Shown: positions 44,201-55,434, counted from the first letter of the stretch. The stretch: DNA of 64,000 nucleotides from Falciphora oryzae (GCA_000733355.1 JNVV01000002.1:2610751-2674750), one strand, 5' to 3'. A program made the numbers and translations. Notes: generated from the letters alone by a model not told the origin.

Positions 44201-47083
44201 GACTTTGTCTCTGCGCATCAATATTGGCGCACCCTGCAGCGCCTCAACGCCCTCACATCGTCGTCTCTGCGATCTAATGGCTTTGCTGTTCTGCTCTACA
44301 TATTCTCTCGTGGGCCGCGCGACTCGATCCGACGATCGGCATCCGCGATTGAAGAGTACGACGCCTGGCTTGTCTGGCTCAAGCAGTCTCAGGAGCGCGC
44401 CGAAGGGGCGATCGAGGGCATGATGAGGCGGCTTGCTGCTCTCAGAGACAAGGCTTGGTACGTCATCGACGTGCGGAACTCGACGCACTACGACTTCAGC
44501 TCCAACATCGCGGCAGCCCTCAAGTCCATGGGCGCTCCGATGGTGTCGGCGCCTTCGACTCCGAAGACTGCGCGTCTGGCATTCCTCTACAGCAACGAGT
44601 CCCAGATGGCAAACATGCTCAGCGGCGGCAAAGACTACGGCTTCCGCAACAAGCTCTCGGACGACCAGTCAGACACAACGGCGCAGTGGCTTCAGGAGTT
44701 TGGCGTCGAGAACTTCTGCAAGGGCGAAGAGCGCATCCATCGCCTGAGCGTCGAGGTGCATTCGTGCGTCAGCAGGCTGATTGGTGACGGAATCACACCC
44801 AGTGCCGAGCTCTGGACAAACGAGCTCTACGCCGTCGATCGGGGACACCTCGATGGAAACAAGGCCAGAGAGAGGGATGCTCACTGGGACGACGCGTCTA
44901 GCGTCGTCAGCGACGGCGACCGCCGTTTCCCAGGCCGCTACAGCTCAGTTTCTCGCGATCTGAGGAGTGTCTCATCCTTTAACATGAGCCAGCACTCGTT
45001 CGACTCGAGTCGATTCAGCCTCTCCAGGGCCACGGGCAGCAGCACATTGCCCGACGCGGTCGACTCGCCCGACTATTTTGGCGCATCCTCGCCGGTGCAT
45101 GGAATCGATTCGGGTATTACGTACTGGTCCCAGTTTCAGTCTGCCCTCTCTGCGGCGCCTGCAGTTCCCCCACGCCCACAGTCTCCGGCCACCAGTTTGA
45201 CCAGCCTATCCGGCTCGTTCTCGTTTCCCCATCACAACGCTCTCTCGCCTCAGCACCAGGCCGTGAGGCCGGCGACAGCGGCTTCGTCCAACGAGACCAT
45301 CATGCAGCAGCGATTGTCGGAGGATAAGACCAACTTTCTCGCACGTCTCAAGCGATCACTCACCAGCCTACTGCTTTCGGACCTGGGCAACCTGGTCTTT
45401 GCCAAGGGCTCGGAGGCAGACCTTTGGTTCCAGGACCTTGGTCAAAAGTGCATCAAACATCGCGACAAGACGGACGCACAGGCCGCGCAGGCTGCGCAGA
45501 CAGCCCAGTCTCCGTCCCCATCCCCGGCGCAGCCGCAGACTGCTGCCTCGGAGAAGAGGAAGTCCAAGGATGGGAGTGGGCGACGCTTCCTGGAGAAGAA
45601 GAGGAGCTTTGCGGATCTTCGTGGAGCTGGCGAGAGCCCGTCGCCTGCTGAATCGAGCCGGCGCGACACTGAGAGCCCGCGTCTCCCGGAGGATTCGACG
45701 GCTCGCCCAGGTGACTATGGGGAGCATAACGAGTCCTCTCGTACGCCTCACCGGAGGTCCAAACGAAGGGATAGAGATGCCGAGTTCCCATTTATTAAGG
45801 CTTACCAGCGTCTTCTGCGCATGTTCTGTGTGCACCCGAGCCCCTACGTCAAGCTGGAAGCCTTGTATGAGCTAGAGCACCTAATTGTGGCTTCTTTGGC
45901 GTCTGGCGGCTCGAGAAAGCGTGCGGGCACACACGCTCGTGCGGGCAGCTCGCAGGACCCTTCTACCCCTGAGGACGGCAAGCCAGCGCAGTCAACGATG
46001 AAGCCGCTGGAGAAGGCCATCGACAATGTCAAGGAGCGTCGCTCGCACACAATGACGGCACGCTCGCAGGCACCTGTCGGGATGGACGGACAAGTTCTGA
46101 CAACTGTCCGGGGTCGCGGCGGTGGTTTCGGCGTCGACGCACGCTCCGCGGTGGCGGATCCGAGCCATACAGACAGCATCGTTGAGGTTCTCCGGTCGCT
46201 GTTCAGGGATGCGTCGGTTCGACCCAAGACGCTGTTCCGAGACCTCCAGTTCATCGCATCCTTCGTGAACGCTTCGATTCTTGACAACACCGATCGGGGT
46301 AAGGCGTTCTGGAACGCGGGGCTAGCCGCCCTTCTCCTGAAGCAGGAGGTCTGCAGAACCATGGTCGAGGTTGCAGACAAGATCGTCGAGTCGGCTCGGT
46401 CGTCCAAGAGCTCTTCTTCGGGTTGGGTCGGAATCGAGCCGTCGATCGGGTCGACAGGCGCTCGGTCGATCGACGCCCAGAGCGTGTCATCTGCGCGATC
46501 TGCGCGATCTGCGGCCTCAGCGGTGTCGGCGGCATCGACGGCCCGCAGCGGCAGCGCGATTGACGGCCACAAACCGCCGTCACCGCCGCCGCTGGCATCG
46601 CTCGGCAAGGTACACGCGGGCAAGATGCTCACAATCACAGCCAAGGAGGGAGACCCAACGGCGCAGCGCGAGCTGGCGCTCTTCTACCTGTCGGAGCCTG
46701 AGATGCTCGAGCGGTCGACGCTGCCGCTCTCCAAGCTCAGCGGAGTCTTCCGACAGGTGGTGCTCGACAACTACGCCGCCACGTCGGGTGGCGGGGCAGG
46801 CGGTGGGAGCCGCACGGGGAGGGGGCTCGGTGTCGGAAGCGGCGCCGGCGGGGCCTCCGGCGCTGGCGGCTCCCGGGCCGGCGGAGGTAGTAGCGCGAGC
46901 CTCGGCGGTGGAGGCTCCGTCGGGGCCGGGGGCGGGCCTGTCGGGCCCAGCGTCGGCGACGTCCGCACGGACCCGGCACCCATGTGCCTGGCCATCCACT
47001 GGATGGCGGCGGCTGCGGAGGGCGGCGATGGCATTGCCAAGAACTTTATGGCGCAGCAGGACGAGGTCTACGGCCGAGGCTGA
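41221..47083 (+). CDS. Very large conserved-type protein with C-terminal Sel1-like segments
   Basis: Exon 41221-41275, an intron (GTACGT donor, CTAAC branch, CAACAAG acceptor) and exon 41379-47083 give 1919 residues. The N-terminal ~70 residues are Ser/Pro/Arg-rich. A helical region (about 330-640) with ELVLRWLFQVWLPEVMIHP and YGRQKILRTVAMYASRL loosely recalls the RasGAP fold, but I cannot place the arginine finger. An acidic stretch lies near 800 (DEEDEDDGRPD). A Ser/Ala repeat (SARSARSAASAVSAAS) lies near 1710. Two Sel1-like helical segments follow (AKEGDPTAQRELALFYLSE, and AIHWMAAAAEGGDGIAKNF at the end), separated by about 55 Gly/Ser residues encoded at 46780-46950. No membrane segment. 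Function unknown; Sel1 repeats suggest a scaffold or signalling adaptor. Confidence 0.8.
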
Positions 47084-48104
47084 GTGGATGTCATTGGTTG
47101 TTGTTGATGGTGTGCGCGTGCGACATGACATTATACCTGTGTGTTGGCCCGGAACTCATTGGCATTCTGGAGTCACCGGCGCCAACTTCTCGGTGTGTTT
47201 GTTTTCTTTTATTATTCTCTGCCTTTTTTCTCGTTTGATTTTTTACCTCTTCTATTTTCTCTACTGCATTTGTCTCGCTTTTTTCTGTTTTGCGTGGCTT
47301 CTTTCCTCGCACACTTTGTTTTCCCTGTTCCCAGCAATTCTCTGTCTTGTCGAAGCAAACGTATACCCAAAGCACTTTGCATTTTAGACGTTGGTTAGTA
47401 TATGTTTCACGGAGAAATCATCATGGGCCTCCTCCACCTGTTGTTTGTCATTTTTGTTTTAGCCTGTTCGATCACACGATAGTGAACCTGCTTTCCCTCC
47501 GCCTCTGCTTCTTGAGCCCCTGTCTTGCGAATACTTCGATTCACCATTCTTTGCGTTTTCTTTGCATTTGATGCTGCTTTCGCAAGCTAGGGCTGGACTT
47601 TTATGTTAAAGTGGTGGATATACCAAAGGCGCGAGTTTGTGATCGGATTCGTGTGTATCATCGAGTTTGTATTCATTCATCTTGGTTATTGTAGGTGTTC
47701 TGGTGGGGTAAGTAGTTTGTGTTGGATGAATGCTTCTTGGATTATCAAACGTTGCTTTCAACATTAAAGGCCCGATATGGGGGCATATCCAACCGGGAGG
47801 GTTAACGTGATGGCTCTTCGATCTGTTTTCTCATTCTTCTCTTCCCCTATGATGATGCCTGATATCCAGCATCGTGTTAGTCCATTCAAATTGATCATGA
47901 CGTGCCCCATCGAGGCGCCTCCGCCCGAGCCCCACCTCGAGCAGTACTGCCATTCCTCACCGCCAAAAAAATCCCGTTTTGCCTGGTCTTCGCAGAGCAG
48001 TCGCATTGAGGGTGCTCGCAAGCCTTCCGTGAGCCAATTCAATCCCCATACTATTTCTCCTCTTGATATTTCCCAGAAACGCAAGGGACGAAACTCGCAG
48101 CACA
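47084..48104. other. Intergenic region, T-rich 3' flank
   Basis: It starts with a pyrimidine-rich 3' UTR of the giant gene (47190-47330) and ends in the RRP15 leader. No further gene or RNA is recognised. Confidence 0.5.
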
Positions 48105-49130
48105 ATGGCGGGATTCACAGGAAAGAAGAGGTCAAGAGACGAGAAGCTCAGGCCACCCAAGGGCCGCCCGTCCAAGAAACCGAGGAAGCAGCGCGAGTAC
48201 CACAGCTCCTCAGAGGATGAAGAGGGGCCGGAGGACGGCCAGGACTTCGCGGCGGTGAATCTCCTCGATTCGGACGCGGAGGACCTGGACAACATGGCTG
48301 TCGACGACGGAGAATCCTCGGGCCCAGAAAACTCTTCTTCGGACGAGGACTCCAGCAGAAAAGGCCCAAGAGTGAGGAGTGAAGCCGAAAAGCCTGCCAA
48401 GACACGGGCAGCAAAAGAGGCACAGAGGAGGAAAGCCAAGAGCGGCCAGGGTGACGGCGGCGAAAGCGACTCGGACGATAACAATGACGACCCACAAGAA
48501 GACGACGACTCTGAGGATGATGAGGACGAAGACGAAGACGACGAGGAGGACCTAGCGTCGATCGCAGGCGGGCGCGGCAAGAAACAGTCGAAGCGCAACG
48601 ACCCGACGGCGTTCGCGACGTCCATGTCCAAGATCCTGTCGACCAAGCTGAGCAGCTCGCGGCGGGCGGACCCGGTGCTGGCGCGCAGCGCCGAGGCGCA
48701 CGAGGCGGCGCGGCAGGCGGTCGACTCGGCGCTCGAGGCCAAGGCACACCGCAAGATGGCGGAGCAGCGGCGCCTCGCGCTCGAGAAGGGCCGCGTGCGC
48801 GACGTGCTCGTCGCCACCAACAACCACGACGGCGGCGGCGGGGCAGGTGACCAGGAGGACGGCAAGGACCGGCAGGTCACGACTTCGGAGATGCTCGAGG
48901 CCGAGAGGCGGCTGCGCAAGGTCGCGCAGAGGGGCGTCATCAAGCTGTTCAACGCCGTGCGGGCGGCGCAGGTCAAGGCGGCCGACGCGCAGCGCGCGGT
49001 CCGGGCCGAGGGCGTCGTGGGCATGAACAGGCGCGAGGAAAAGGTGGCCGAGATGAGCAAGAAGGGCTTCCTGGACCTCATCGCCGCCGGGGGTGGTGGG
49101 CTCAAAAAGGGGCCGTTGGAGGAGGCATGA
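48105..49130 (+). CDS. RRP15: Ribosomal RNA-processing protein 15
   Basis: Single exon of 341 residues from ATG at 48105 (context CACAATGG); the frame is open 14 codons further up, without family sequence. RRP15 is a nucleolar factor of the pre-60S particle needed for 27S pre-rRNA processing. The N-terminus is basic (GKKRSRDEKLRPPKGRPSKK) followed by long acidic runs near 145-155 (EDDEDEDEDDEED), typical of nucleolar assembly factors. The family core starts around residue 176: KILSTKLSSSRRADPVLARS. The C-terminal helical part ends in EEKVAEMSKKGFLDLI, also conserved in the family. It converges with the ferredoxin gene. Confidence 0.9.
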   Translation: MAGFTGKKRSRDEKLRPPKGRPSKKPRKQREYHSSSEDEEGPEDGQDFAAVNLLDSDAEDLDNMAVDDGESSGPENSSSDEDSSRKGPRVRSEAEKPAKTRAAKEAQRRKAKSGQGDGGESDSDDNNDDPQEDDDSEDDEDEDEDDEEDLASIAGGRGKKQSKRNDPTAFATSMSKILSTKLSSSRRADPVLARSAEAHEAARQAVDSALEAKAHRKMAEQRRLALEKGRVRDVLVATNNHDGGGGAGDQEDGKDRQVTTSEMLEAERRLRKVAQRGVIKLFNAVRAAQVKAADAQRAVRAEGVVGMNRREEKVAEMSKKGFLDLIAAGGGGLKKGPLEEA

Positions 49131-49477
49131 AGGCTTCGAGTCTTCCTTTGTTCTGGTAGGGTCATTTTGATGCTCCCTCGTCGAGTCACTGCTGTTATGA
49201 CTTGGTAGAGTTGGATGAGAGCAGAGACTATGGCCTCAATTCCACGCGCCCGTCGTCTAGGGCCATCCGGATATGTTCTATGTGTATGATACAGTGACGC
49301 GGTTTACGCCTATGTCCAGAGCCAACCCATACCTATTTTCCCCCAGGAGATTTTCGCTGCATGCTTGATGGTATCGTGAAGTACAAGTTCGGCTGCAGGC
49401 GCGCTGGCCTCCTGCCCTAGATTATAAAGAGAGTGGGAGGTGCTCTCCGTATACCCCCAAGTTGACCGCCACGTTTT
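49131..49477. other. Convergent spacer between RRP15 and ferredoxin genes
   Basis: This 347-base stretch should hold both 3' UTRs. Nothing else is recognised. Confidence 0.5.
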
Positions 49478-50216
49478 CTATTTGAAATCGCTTGCTTGCA
49501 AATTCCTGGTCATCGAGGGCAGCCTGACCCTCAGGCCATCCAGCTCCTTGGTCATGGTCACCTGGCAGCCAAGGCGACTTGTCTCGGTCAGACCGAAAGC
49601 CAGGTCGAGCATGTCGTTCTCGTCGTCCTCGGGCTCAGGTATCTTGTCGTAGTACTCGTCGTCCAGCACTATAACGTGGCAGGTCGAGCAGGCGCAGGAA
49701 CCACCGCAAGCCCCTGAATGCAGTTTCCGGTCAGCGTTCCCGTCTGCAAGCGACTGCTCCTAGGCGGGGGATCTGGGCGCATACCCTCCATCTCGAGGTC
49801 GTGTGCTTGCGCAATATCAAGTAGGTTGTCCCCTTGCGACACGGCAAGCTTAACCTCCTGCCCCTCCTTGTCTATGAATGTCACCCATAGCCTGCGCAGT
49901 TCCCCCAAGTCGTTGGTTAGTTGAAGCACACAGACGGCGTGAGGCATTAGGAGGAGAGGTAGGGCACTGCATACTCTTCGCCGGGCTTCGGAGGGGTGAC
50001 GTGGCCGTGCAACCGGGGGCTTGTCGTCGAGAGGAGCCGCGCCGGTGTGGAGGGAGATATCCTGGACTTCACCCCCTGGGAAGCGCGAGGTCGCATCGGA
50101 CCAGAGCTGCTACTGGCGAAGGCTCGGGTCAGGGGAGAGGCGCGGGAGGTTGAGGCTCTTGCCAGGGGCCCCCGCGAGGCCCGCAGGCATCGTGCGAAAA
50201 GGCTCGGGGCGGACAT
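49478..50216 (-). CDS. YAH1: Mitochondrial [2Fe-2S] ferredoxin, adrenodoxin/YAH1 type
   Basis: Three exons: 50216-49975, 49891-49785 and 49713-49478 (donors GTATGC twice; acceptors CGCAG and TTCAG), giving 194 residues. It passes electrons from ferredoxin reductase to Fe-S cluster assembly and haem A synthesis in the matrix. Residues 1-65 are Arg/Ser/Ala-rich, a mitochondrial presequence. The cluster ligands are C119, C125, C128 (C-x5-C-x2-C) and C166 (RLGCQV). The acidic helix [18 protein letters not shown] between them is the docking surface for partners. The second intron falls just before the cluster loop. Its start faces that of UGO1 across 641 bases. Confidence 0.95.
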
Positions 50217-50857
50217 GGTGAGGGCGACGGGGGTTTGGCGGCGTCGGGCGGAGGAAAAAAAAAAAAAAATTCACAGTTGCGCAGCTATCCGAGCTCGGGG
50301 CTGGAGCGCAGCTGCGCAACGGACCAGAGAAGGCGCACACGAAAAGGTCGGAGGCGGCCTCGGACAAAATATGTCTTCAATTGAATGTTTGTTCCTCGCA
50401 ACAAGTCCTCGCCGTCCGGCCCGGTCCTCGGTGCTTGACGTAGCGCTTCTCAACTCGGATCCGAGAGCCGTGCCACCACTGGCGCTGGAAATCGCCTTGA
50501 CATCACTGGCCCCGAGATTTTTCGTTGGTGGAGTCAGCACCCCCAGCGGGCCTAGCCCCTGCTAAAGAGCTCGCGTGCTACGGCTGAAAGCCCTGTCTAC
50601 CGGCCAGCTCTAGCGGGAAGGAGGGGGTGCGTGGCTGCTATCTCCGGTGTTGCCGCTCACCGTCTGTGTGGTGCAGGGGTCTTGGTGGGGGCATCCAATG
50701 AGCTCGTGCCAATCAGCGGGGATGGCGAGACTGGTCGAAGAATTTCATCGCTGCACCAAATGGGCTGTGTCCACAGCCCAAGCCTGAACATCTCGACCCA
50801 ACACCCAAACCTGCCCGCCTAGCCTGACCATGAGCCTGGCGGCCTCGCAACAGCATC
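50217..50857. promoter_or_regulatory. Divergent promoter region between YAH1 and UGO1
   Basis: This 641-base spacer holds both promoters of two mitochondrial genes. It contains a 15-base A tract at 50255-50269, close to the YAH1 side. No TATA box is obvious. Confidence 0.5.
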
Positions 50858-52564
50858 ATGGCGAGTCATAGCAGAGAAGGCGGCGTCAACCCGCTCCGCC
50901 CGTACTACATCCCGCCCTCCATCGGCGCCCCGGCCGCCGACCACCACCATGCGGCGCCCAGCCCCGGCCCGAAGCCCCTCTCGCACCACGGCGGCAATGC
51001 GACGGGCGCCCACTACGCGTCCAAGGCGCGCGACATGTTTGCCGACATCGACTACAAGGAGTACATCTCGGAGCCGTCGCCCTCGGCCATCCAGACGCTG
51101 AAGGAGCTGCTGGACGAGTCGCTGTGGAAGTACATGTCGGTCCTCATGGCCCAGCCCTTCGAGGTCTCCAGGACGATTCTGCAGGTCAGGAGCCAGGATG
51201 GCGTCGAGCCTCCGCCGCTCGAGATGCCCGAAACCAAGCGGCCGACGGTGCCATCTCTACCTAATGAGGTATGTGATTTTCCCCCCGCCTTGGCTTATCT
51301 GCACCAGTCCGTCACTCGGGTTCAGGATCAACCACGCTAACCTGGCCGGCACAACCCGCAGTGGGCCGCGGATACAGACTCGGAGGGTGAGGAGACGAAC
51401 TACTTCGCATCCAACGTACCCGACACGCCCACCCCCTCACAGCGAGGCGGCTCGTACCGGCAGAAGACGAGCCCACCCCTCGAGCCACAAGGCGCCCCCT
51501 CAAGGGCGCAACCGTCTCACAGCGCCTCCACCAGTGGCAGCCAGCTTCTCATCAACAAGCCAGACTCTATCCTCGAGGTCCTGTCGCAGCTCTGGCAGAA
51601 GGAGGGCACGTGGGGCATCTGGAAGGCTTCCAATGCCACTTTTGTCTACTCGGCGCTGCAGTCGCTGCTCGAGAACTGGTCGCGCAGCCTTCTGTGCGCC
51701 CTTTTCAACGTGCCCGACCTCGGCGTCAAGGATGATGTTACGCGCTTGGTCGACATCGCGTCCCCCTACCCATGGGCGTCCTTTTTCATCGCCGCTGGTG
51801 CGGCTGTCGCCACGGGCCTGATCCTCGCCCCACTGGACCTGGCCCGGACGAGGTAAATATTGCCCCTCCCATCACATGCCAAGCGGCAGGGGTCCTTGGG
51901 CATTGTCGCTAACCAGGCTCGCCTCGCGCCCAGGCTCATACTGACTTCGGTCTCGCGACAACCTCGCCGGTCGGTCGAGATGGTGCGCAACCTCCCGTCG
52001 TACATCTGCCCGCCGGTGCTGATGATCCCGACGATGCTGCACTCGTTGGTGCACCCTGTCCTCACGCTCTCGACACCCGTGATGCTTCGGACTCGGTTTG
52101 GCATCGACCGCGACTCGTCGCCAACCTCTTTCAGCCTCAGCAAGTTCTGCTCCTCGACCGTGGCTCTGTTCGTCAAGCTGCCGCTCGAGACAGTTCTGCG
52201 CCGCGGCCAGGCTGCCGTGCTCGCAGAGCCCGACCATGTGCAAGCACTCGACTCCGAGGCTGCTGCCCTTGAGACCATCGTGCCTTGCGGAAGGTACGAT
52301 GGCGTGTGGGGCACGATGCGCCACATTGTGTCCAACGAGGGGACGAGGGTAGTGACGCCGCCGGGAGCTCGCGCTACCACACCCGTGACTCCGGCCCATA
52401 GGGGCAAGTCTTCCAAGAAGAACAAGGCGAAGATTGCCGAGACTGTGATCCTCAAGGGCCAGGGCATGGAGGGTCTGTGGAGGGGTTGGAAGGTGAGCTG
52501 GTGGGGTCTGGTCGGACTTTGGACTGCTGGAGTCCTCGGCGGTGGCGGCGATGGGGAGTTTTAA
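50858..52564 (+). CDS. UGO1: Mitochondrial fusion and transport protein Ugo1
   Basis: Exons 50858-51268, 51362-51852 and 51934-52564 (donors GTATGT and GTAAAT; CTAAC branches in both introns) give 510 residues. Ugo1 is a modified mitochondrial carrier in the outer membrane that links the fusion GTPases Fzo1 and Mgm1. The N-terminal ~60 residues are Pro/His-rich and polar. Carrier-type segments are degenerate: PLDLARTR (exon 2/3 junction, about 296-303) and PLETVLRRG from residue 384 keep the P-x-[DE]-x-x-[RK] pattern. A Ser/Pro-rich loop lies at about 150-200 and a basic loop with KSSKKNKAK near 460. The match to Ugo1 rests on this layout and on the N-terminal DYKEYISEPSP region. Confidence 0.85.
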
Positions 52565-53304
52565 AAGCCGCGGCGCGGATGATGAGACAGGGGCGTGTAT
52601 GAGACGATGAATTGGAATTATCCATTCACTCGTCGTCTGGATCTTCGGGCCCATTTTCGGTGGCGGTTTTTTTCTTCTTTTTTTTCCTTATGGTTATCAC
52701 GGACGGACGCTTCTCTCTCCTCATGACGGTATGATATCCCAAAAACAAAAGCTTTGACCTGTACTACGAGTACAACACCTGATTGTTATGTATATGATTA
52801 TGCCTGTCGCCAAGGTAGTTTAGATAGCTCTGTCGGGTATCTAATATCGATCGGTTTGGATATTGTGCTTGACGTACAAAAATACCATAGTACACCGGAT
52901 GTTGGTGCAACGTGAGTGTCGATTATAGAGTGCAGCAGCTTCTTCCAACAGAAGACTCTAATAATACGCACTACCAAAGCTGACAGCGCCCGTCCACTTG
53001 ACCAAGTCGTGTCCGGTACACCGTTGGTTGATCACACCCCAAGCGAGCCGAGGTCCAGCAACGTTCAAGGCCGGCAGGCATCCGCAACGAGCCTATTTAA
53101 CCCAGCTCTGGCGCTAATTTGATACGGTGTTCGTTCATTTTGGTTTTTAGTCTGCCTTGGTCGCATAAATCAGAAGAAAATATTGGTCCAAACCATCACA
53201 AATTTGCCGGCGCGTTTTCTCCCACCCGCTAGCGCCCGTCCGATTATCTCCCGTCGGTACTTCCACTGACGGTGCAAGCCACATACCCGCCCAAGTCGCC
53301 CGAA
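52565..53304. other. Spacer between UGO1 and thioesterase genes
   Basis: Probable UGO1 3' UTR and thioesterase promoter. The first half is T-rich. No other feature seen. Confidence 0.45.
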
Positions 53305-54464
53305 ATGGCCGTGCAAGCCCCCGTCGAGCCCTTGATATCGGTCATTGCCGCTCCGGGCGAGGGGCCCGATGTGTTTACCAACGAGAAGTGAGTGTCCCAT
53401 TGCCGAGACTAGACTCCATTTATATCTTCGGTTTGCACTATTTCTGGAGCAAAAAAAAAAAAGCATCGACAAAATGGGCTAACCCCCACCATCCCGCCAG
53501 TCCCCCCTGGACCCCCGGCCAGGGCGTCCACGGCATATTCGGCGGCTTCCTGCTGGGCCACGCCGTGCGCGCCGCCCAGCTGAGCGCCGACGGGTCCTTC
53601 GCGGTGCACTCGCTGCAGTCGACCTTTGTGAGGCCCGGCAAGGCGTCGCCGCGCTTCCTGTATCGCGTCGAGCGCGTCAGCGACGGCCGCACCTTTTCCA
53701 CGCGCGCCGTGCGCGCCGAGCAGGACGGCAAGTGCGTCTTTATCGCCACTGTCGGCCTGCACAAGCCAGGCTCGTCCCCTCCTCCTCCTCCTACTGCGTC
53801 TCCCTCCTCGCAGTCGGCGGGAGCTACTACCGCTAGTAGTAGCAATAGTGGGGCCGATGGCGGCAGCATCAGTCGGGGCGTCAGCGCCAAGGACCTAGAA
53901 GACGCCATCAAGCCGCCCTCCATGGACGGGCTGGCGCCGCTCGACATCCCCGCGACGTCGAGCCGGGACCTGCTGGTCATGATCGGCCTGCTCAACCCGG
54001 CCGTCGACTCGGCGCTGCACGACCCCTTCGAGTGGCGCCACATCCTGCCGCCGCCGCCGCCCGTGCAAGAATCGCCGCGCGGCAAGCCGTCCGACTTCCG
54101 CCTGCACAGCTACGTGCGCTCCGCCCCGCTCTCGGCCGCGGCGACGCCCGCGTGCCACCTGGCGGCGCTCGCCTTCCTGACCGACGAGTGGCTGCTCGCG
54201 ACCGCCAACCTGGCGCACCCGGTGCCGGCGGGACAGGAGGTGAAGCGGTCGCGGTTCTCGGTGCAGACGAGCCTGAGCCACTCGGTCTTGTTCCACGACC
54301 CGGCCGCCCGGGCCGACGAGTGGATGGTCTCGGAGCGCAGCACCAGCTGGGCCGCCGACGGGCGCGTGCTGGTCGAGCAGCGCTTCTGGGGCAGGGACTC
54401 GGGCCGCCTGGTGCTGACGTGCTGGCAGGAGGGGCTGGTGCGGGTGAACAGGTCGAATCTGTGA
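53305..54464 (+). CDS. TesB-type acyl-CoA thioesterase (thioesterase II family)
   Basis: Exons 53305-53387 and 53501-54464 (GTGAGT donor, CGCCAG acceptor) give 348 residues. It hydrolyses acyl-CoA to free fatty acid and CoA. The double hot-dog fold is visible: the N-terminal half has GVHGIFGGFLLGHAVRAAQ and SLQSTFVRPGKAS, the C-terminal half has LAALAFLTDEWLLATANL, SLSHSVLFHDPAARADEWM and VEQRFWGRDSG. A Pro/Ser/Gly-rich stretch of about 45 residues (near 125-170) separates the halves and is longer than usual. The last three residues are SNL, a weak non-canonical match to the peroxisomal PTS1 signal, so the location is uncertain. The intron contains 12 consecutive A (53451-53462). Confidence 0.9.
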
Positions 54465-54776
54465 GCAAGCTTGGTTTTCACTGCATCTCTAGGCCTACCT
54501 GGGTAGAAGTCTTTTGCGTGGGCGATGCACAGGGTCAGCGAGGTAGGAAGAAGCAAGAATTGCTGTCAACATTGCATCTGCAAGCAAGGGTAAAATTCAA
54601 GAATAAGGAAAAGGAGATGAAGGGCGATAGCGGTAAATAGTTCAAAGGAAGTGCAGTGAAAAACGGTGAGCGAGAGGATTTAGGGTAATAGAAAAAAAGA
54701 AAGGGAGGGGAAAAAAAAGTTAAGTTAGGAATAATTATGGGTGTCACAAAAAGGTTGGAAGAATAACAAAAGTAGA
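54465..54776. other. Spacer between thioesterase and tRNA-Thr
   Basis: A purine-rich stretch with GGAAAAGGAG and A-rich runs (about 54600-54720), probably the thioesterase 3' UTR. Nothing else. Confidence 0.4.
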
Positions 54777-54885
54777 TGCCCACTGTCAGAATCGAACTGA
54801 CGATCTTATCATATACCGAGCAGGTCTCAGGAGCGGATCCCGAGCGCCGTACTAGTGATACGCTTTACCACTAAGCCAAGCGGGC
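54777..54885 (-). tRNA. tRNA-Thr (AGT) with a 37-base intron
   Basis: The minus strand folds as a cloverleaf. The acceptor stem is GCCCGCT/AGTGGGC with one G-T pair, the D arm GCTT-AGTGGTA-AAGC, the anticodon stem TATCA/TGATA and the T arm GTCAG-TTCGATT-CTGAC. The loop reads CTAGTA before the intron and A after it, giving anticodon AGT. The intron (plus-strand 813-849 of this 54-kb block, i.e. 54813-54849) is 37 bases. The mature length is 72 bases. Confidence 0.9.
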
Positions 54886-55434
54886 TGTTGATGGTTGCTT
54901 TTGGTGGGACCGGGAGACATTATATGGAGCAGATGTGTGGAGCGATCGCGCTGGAACCTCGTCGTGACCTCTGCTAGAAAATCATTTTCACATAGCGCGA
55001 ATACTCAGCATCTTCGAATCAGCTTTGATTCCAGGGGTGCATGTTAGCCTCGTGCCTTCAATGATGCAACCATGTTCAGGGGCGCCAGAAGGTGCCGGGC
55101 GAGTTGGCATGGTCGTGCGTGTCTACCTAGGTAGACCTGCGAGTCTACGGCGCATGTCATCGTCAGTAACAATTACGAGCAAGGATAGGAGGGGAGATCT
55201 GAGGGAATGCTGTCGTTGTTTGCTTGATGCGACTGGGCGGGGGTATCGAAGAATGTTATATACAAAGTGAAGCGAAGTTCAAAGATAGGTGTAGGCAATC
55301 GAACCCGGTATCATAAATAATCCCCCCCAAAAAAGCCACCGTGTTACATCGCACATATGCCTTATAATTACTATTTTTTGTTCGTCCTTCCTCTCCCTTC
55401 TCTTTTCAGCTCTTTTCTATACAGACCGTGGGGG
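54886..55434. other. Spacer downstream of the lectin-like gene
   Basis: No gene supported. The right end (55360-55434) is T/C-rich and should be the 3' UTR of the lectin-like gene on the minus strand. Confidence 0.4.
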
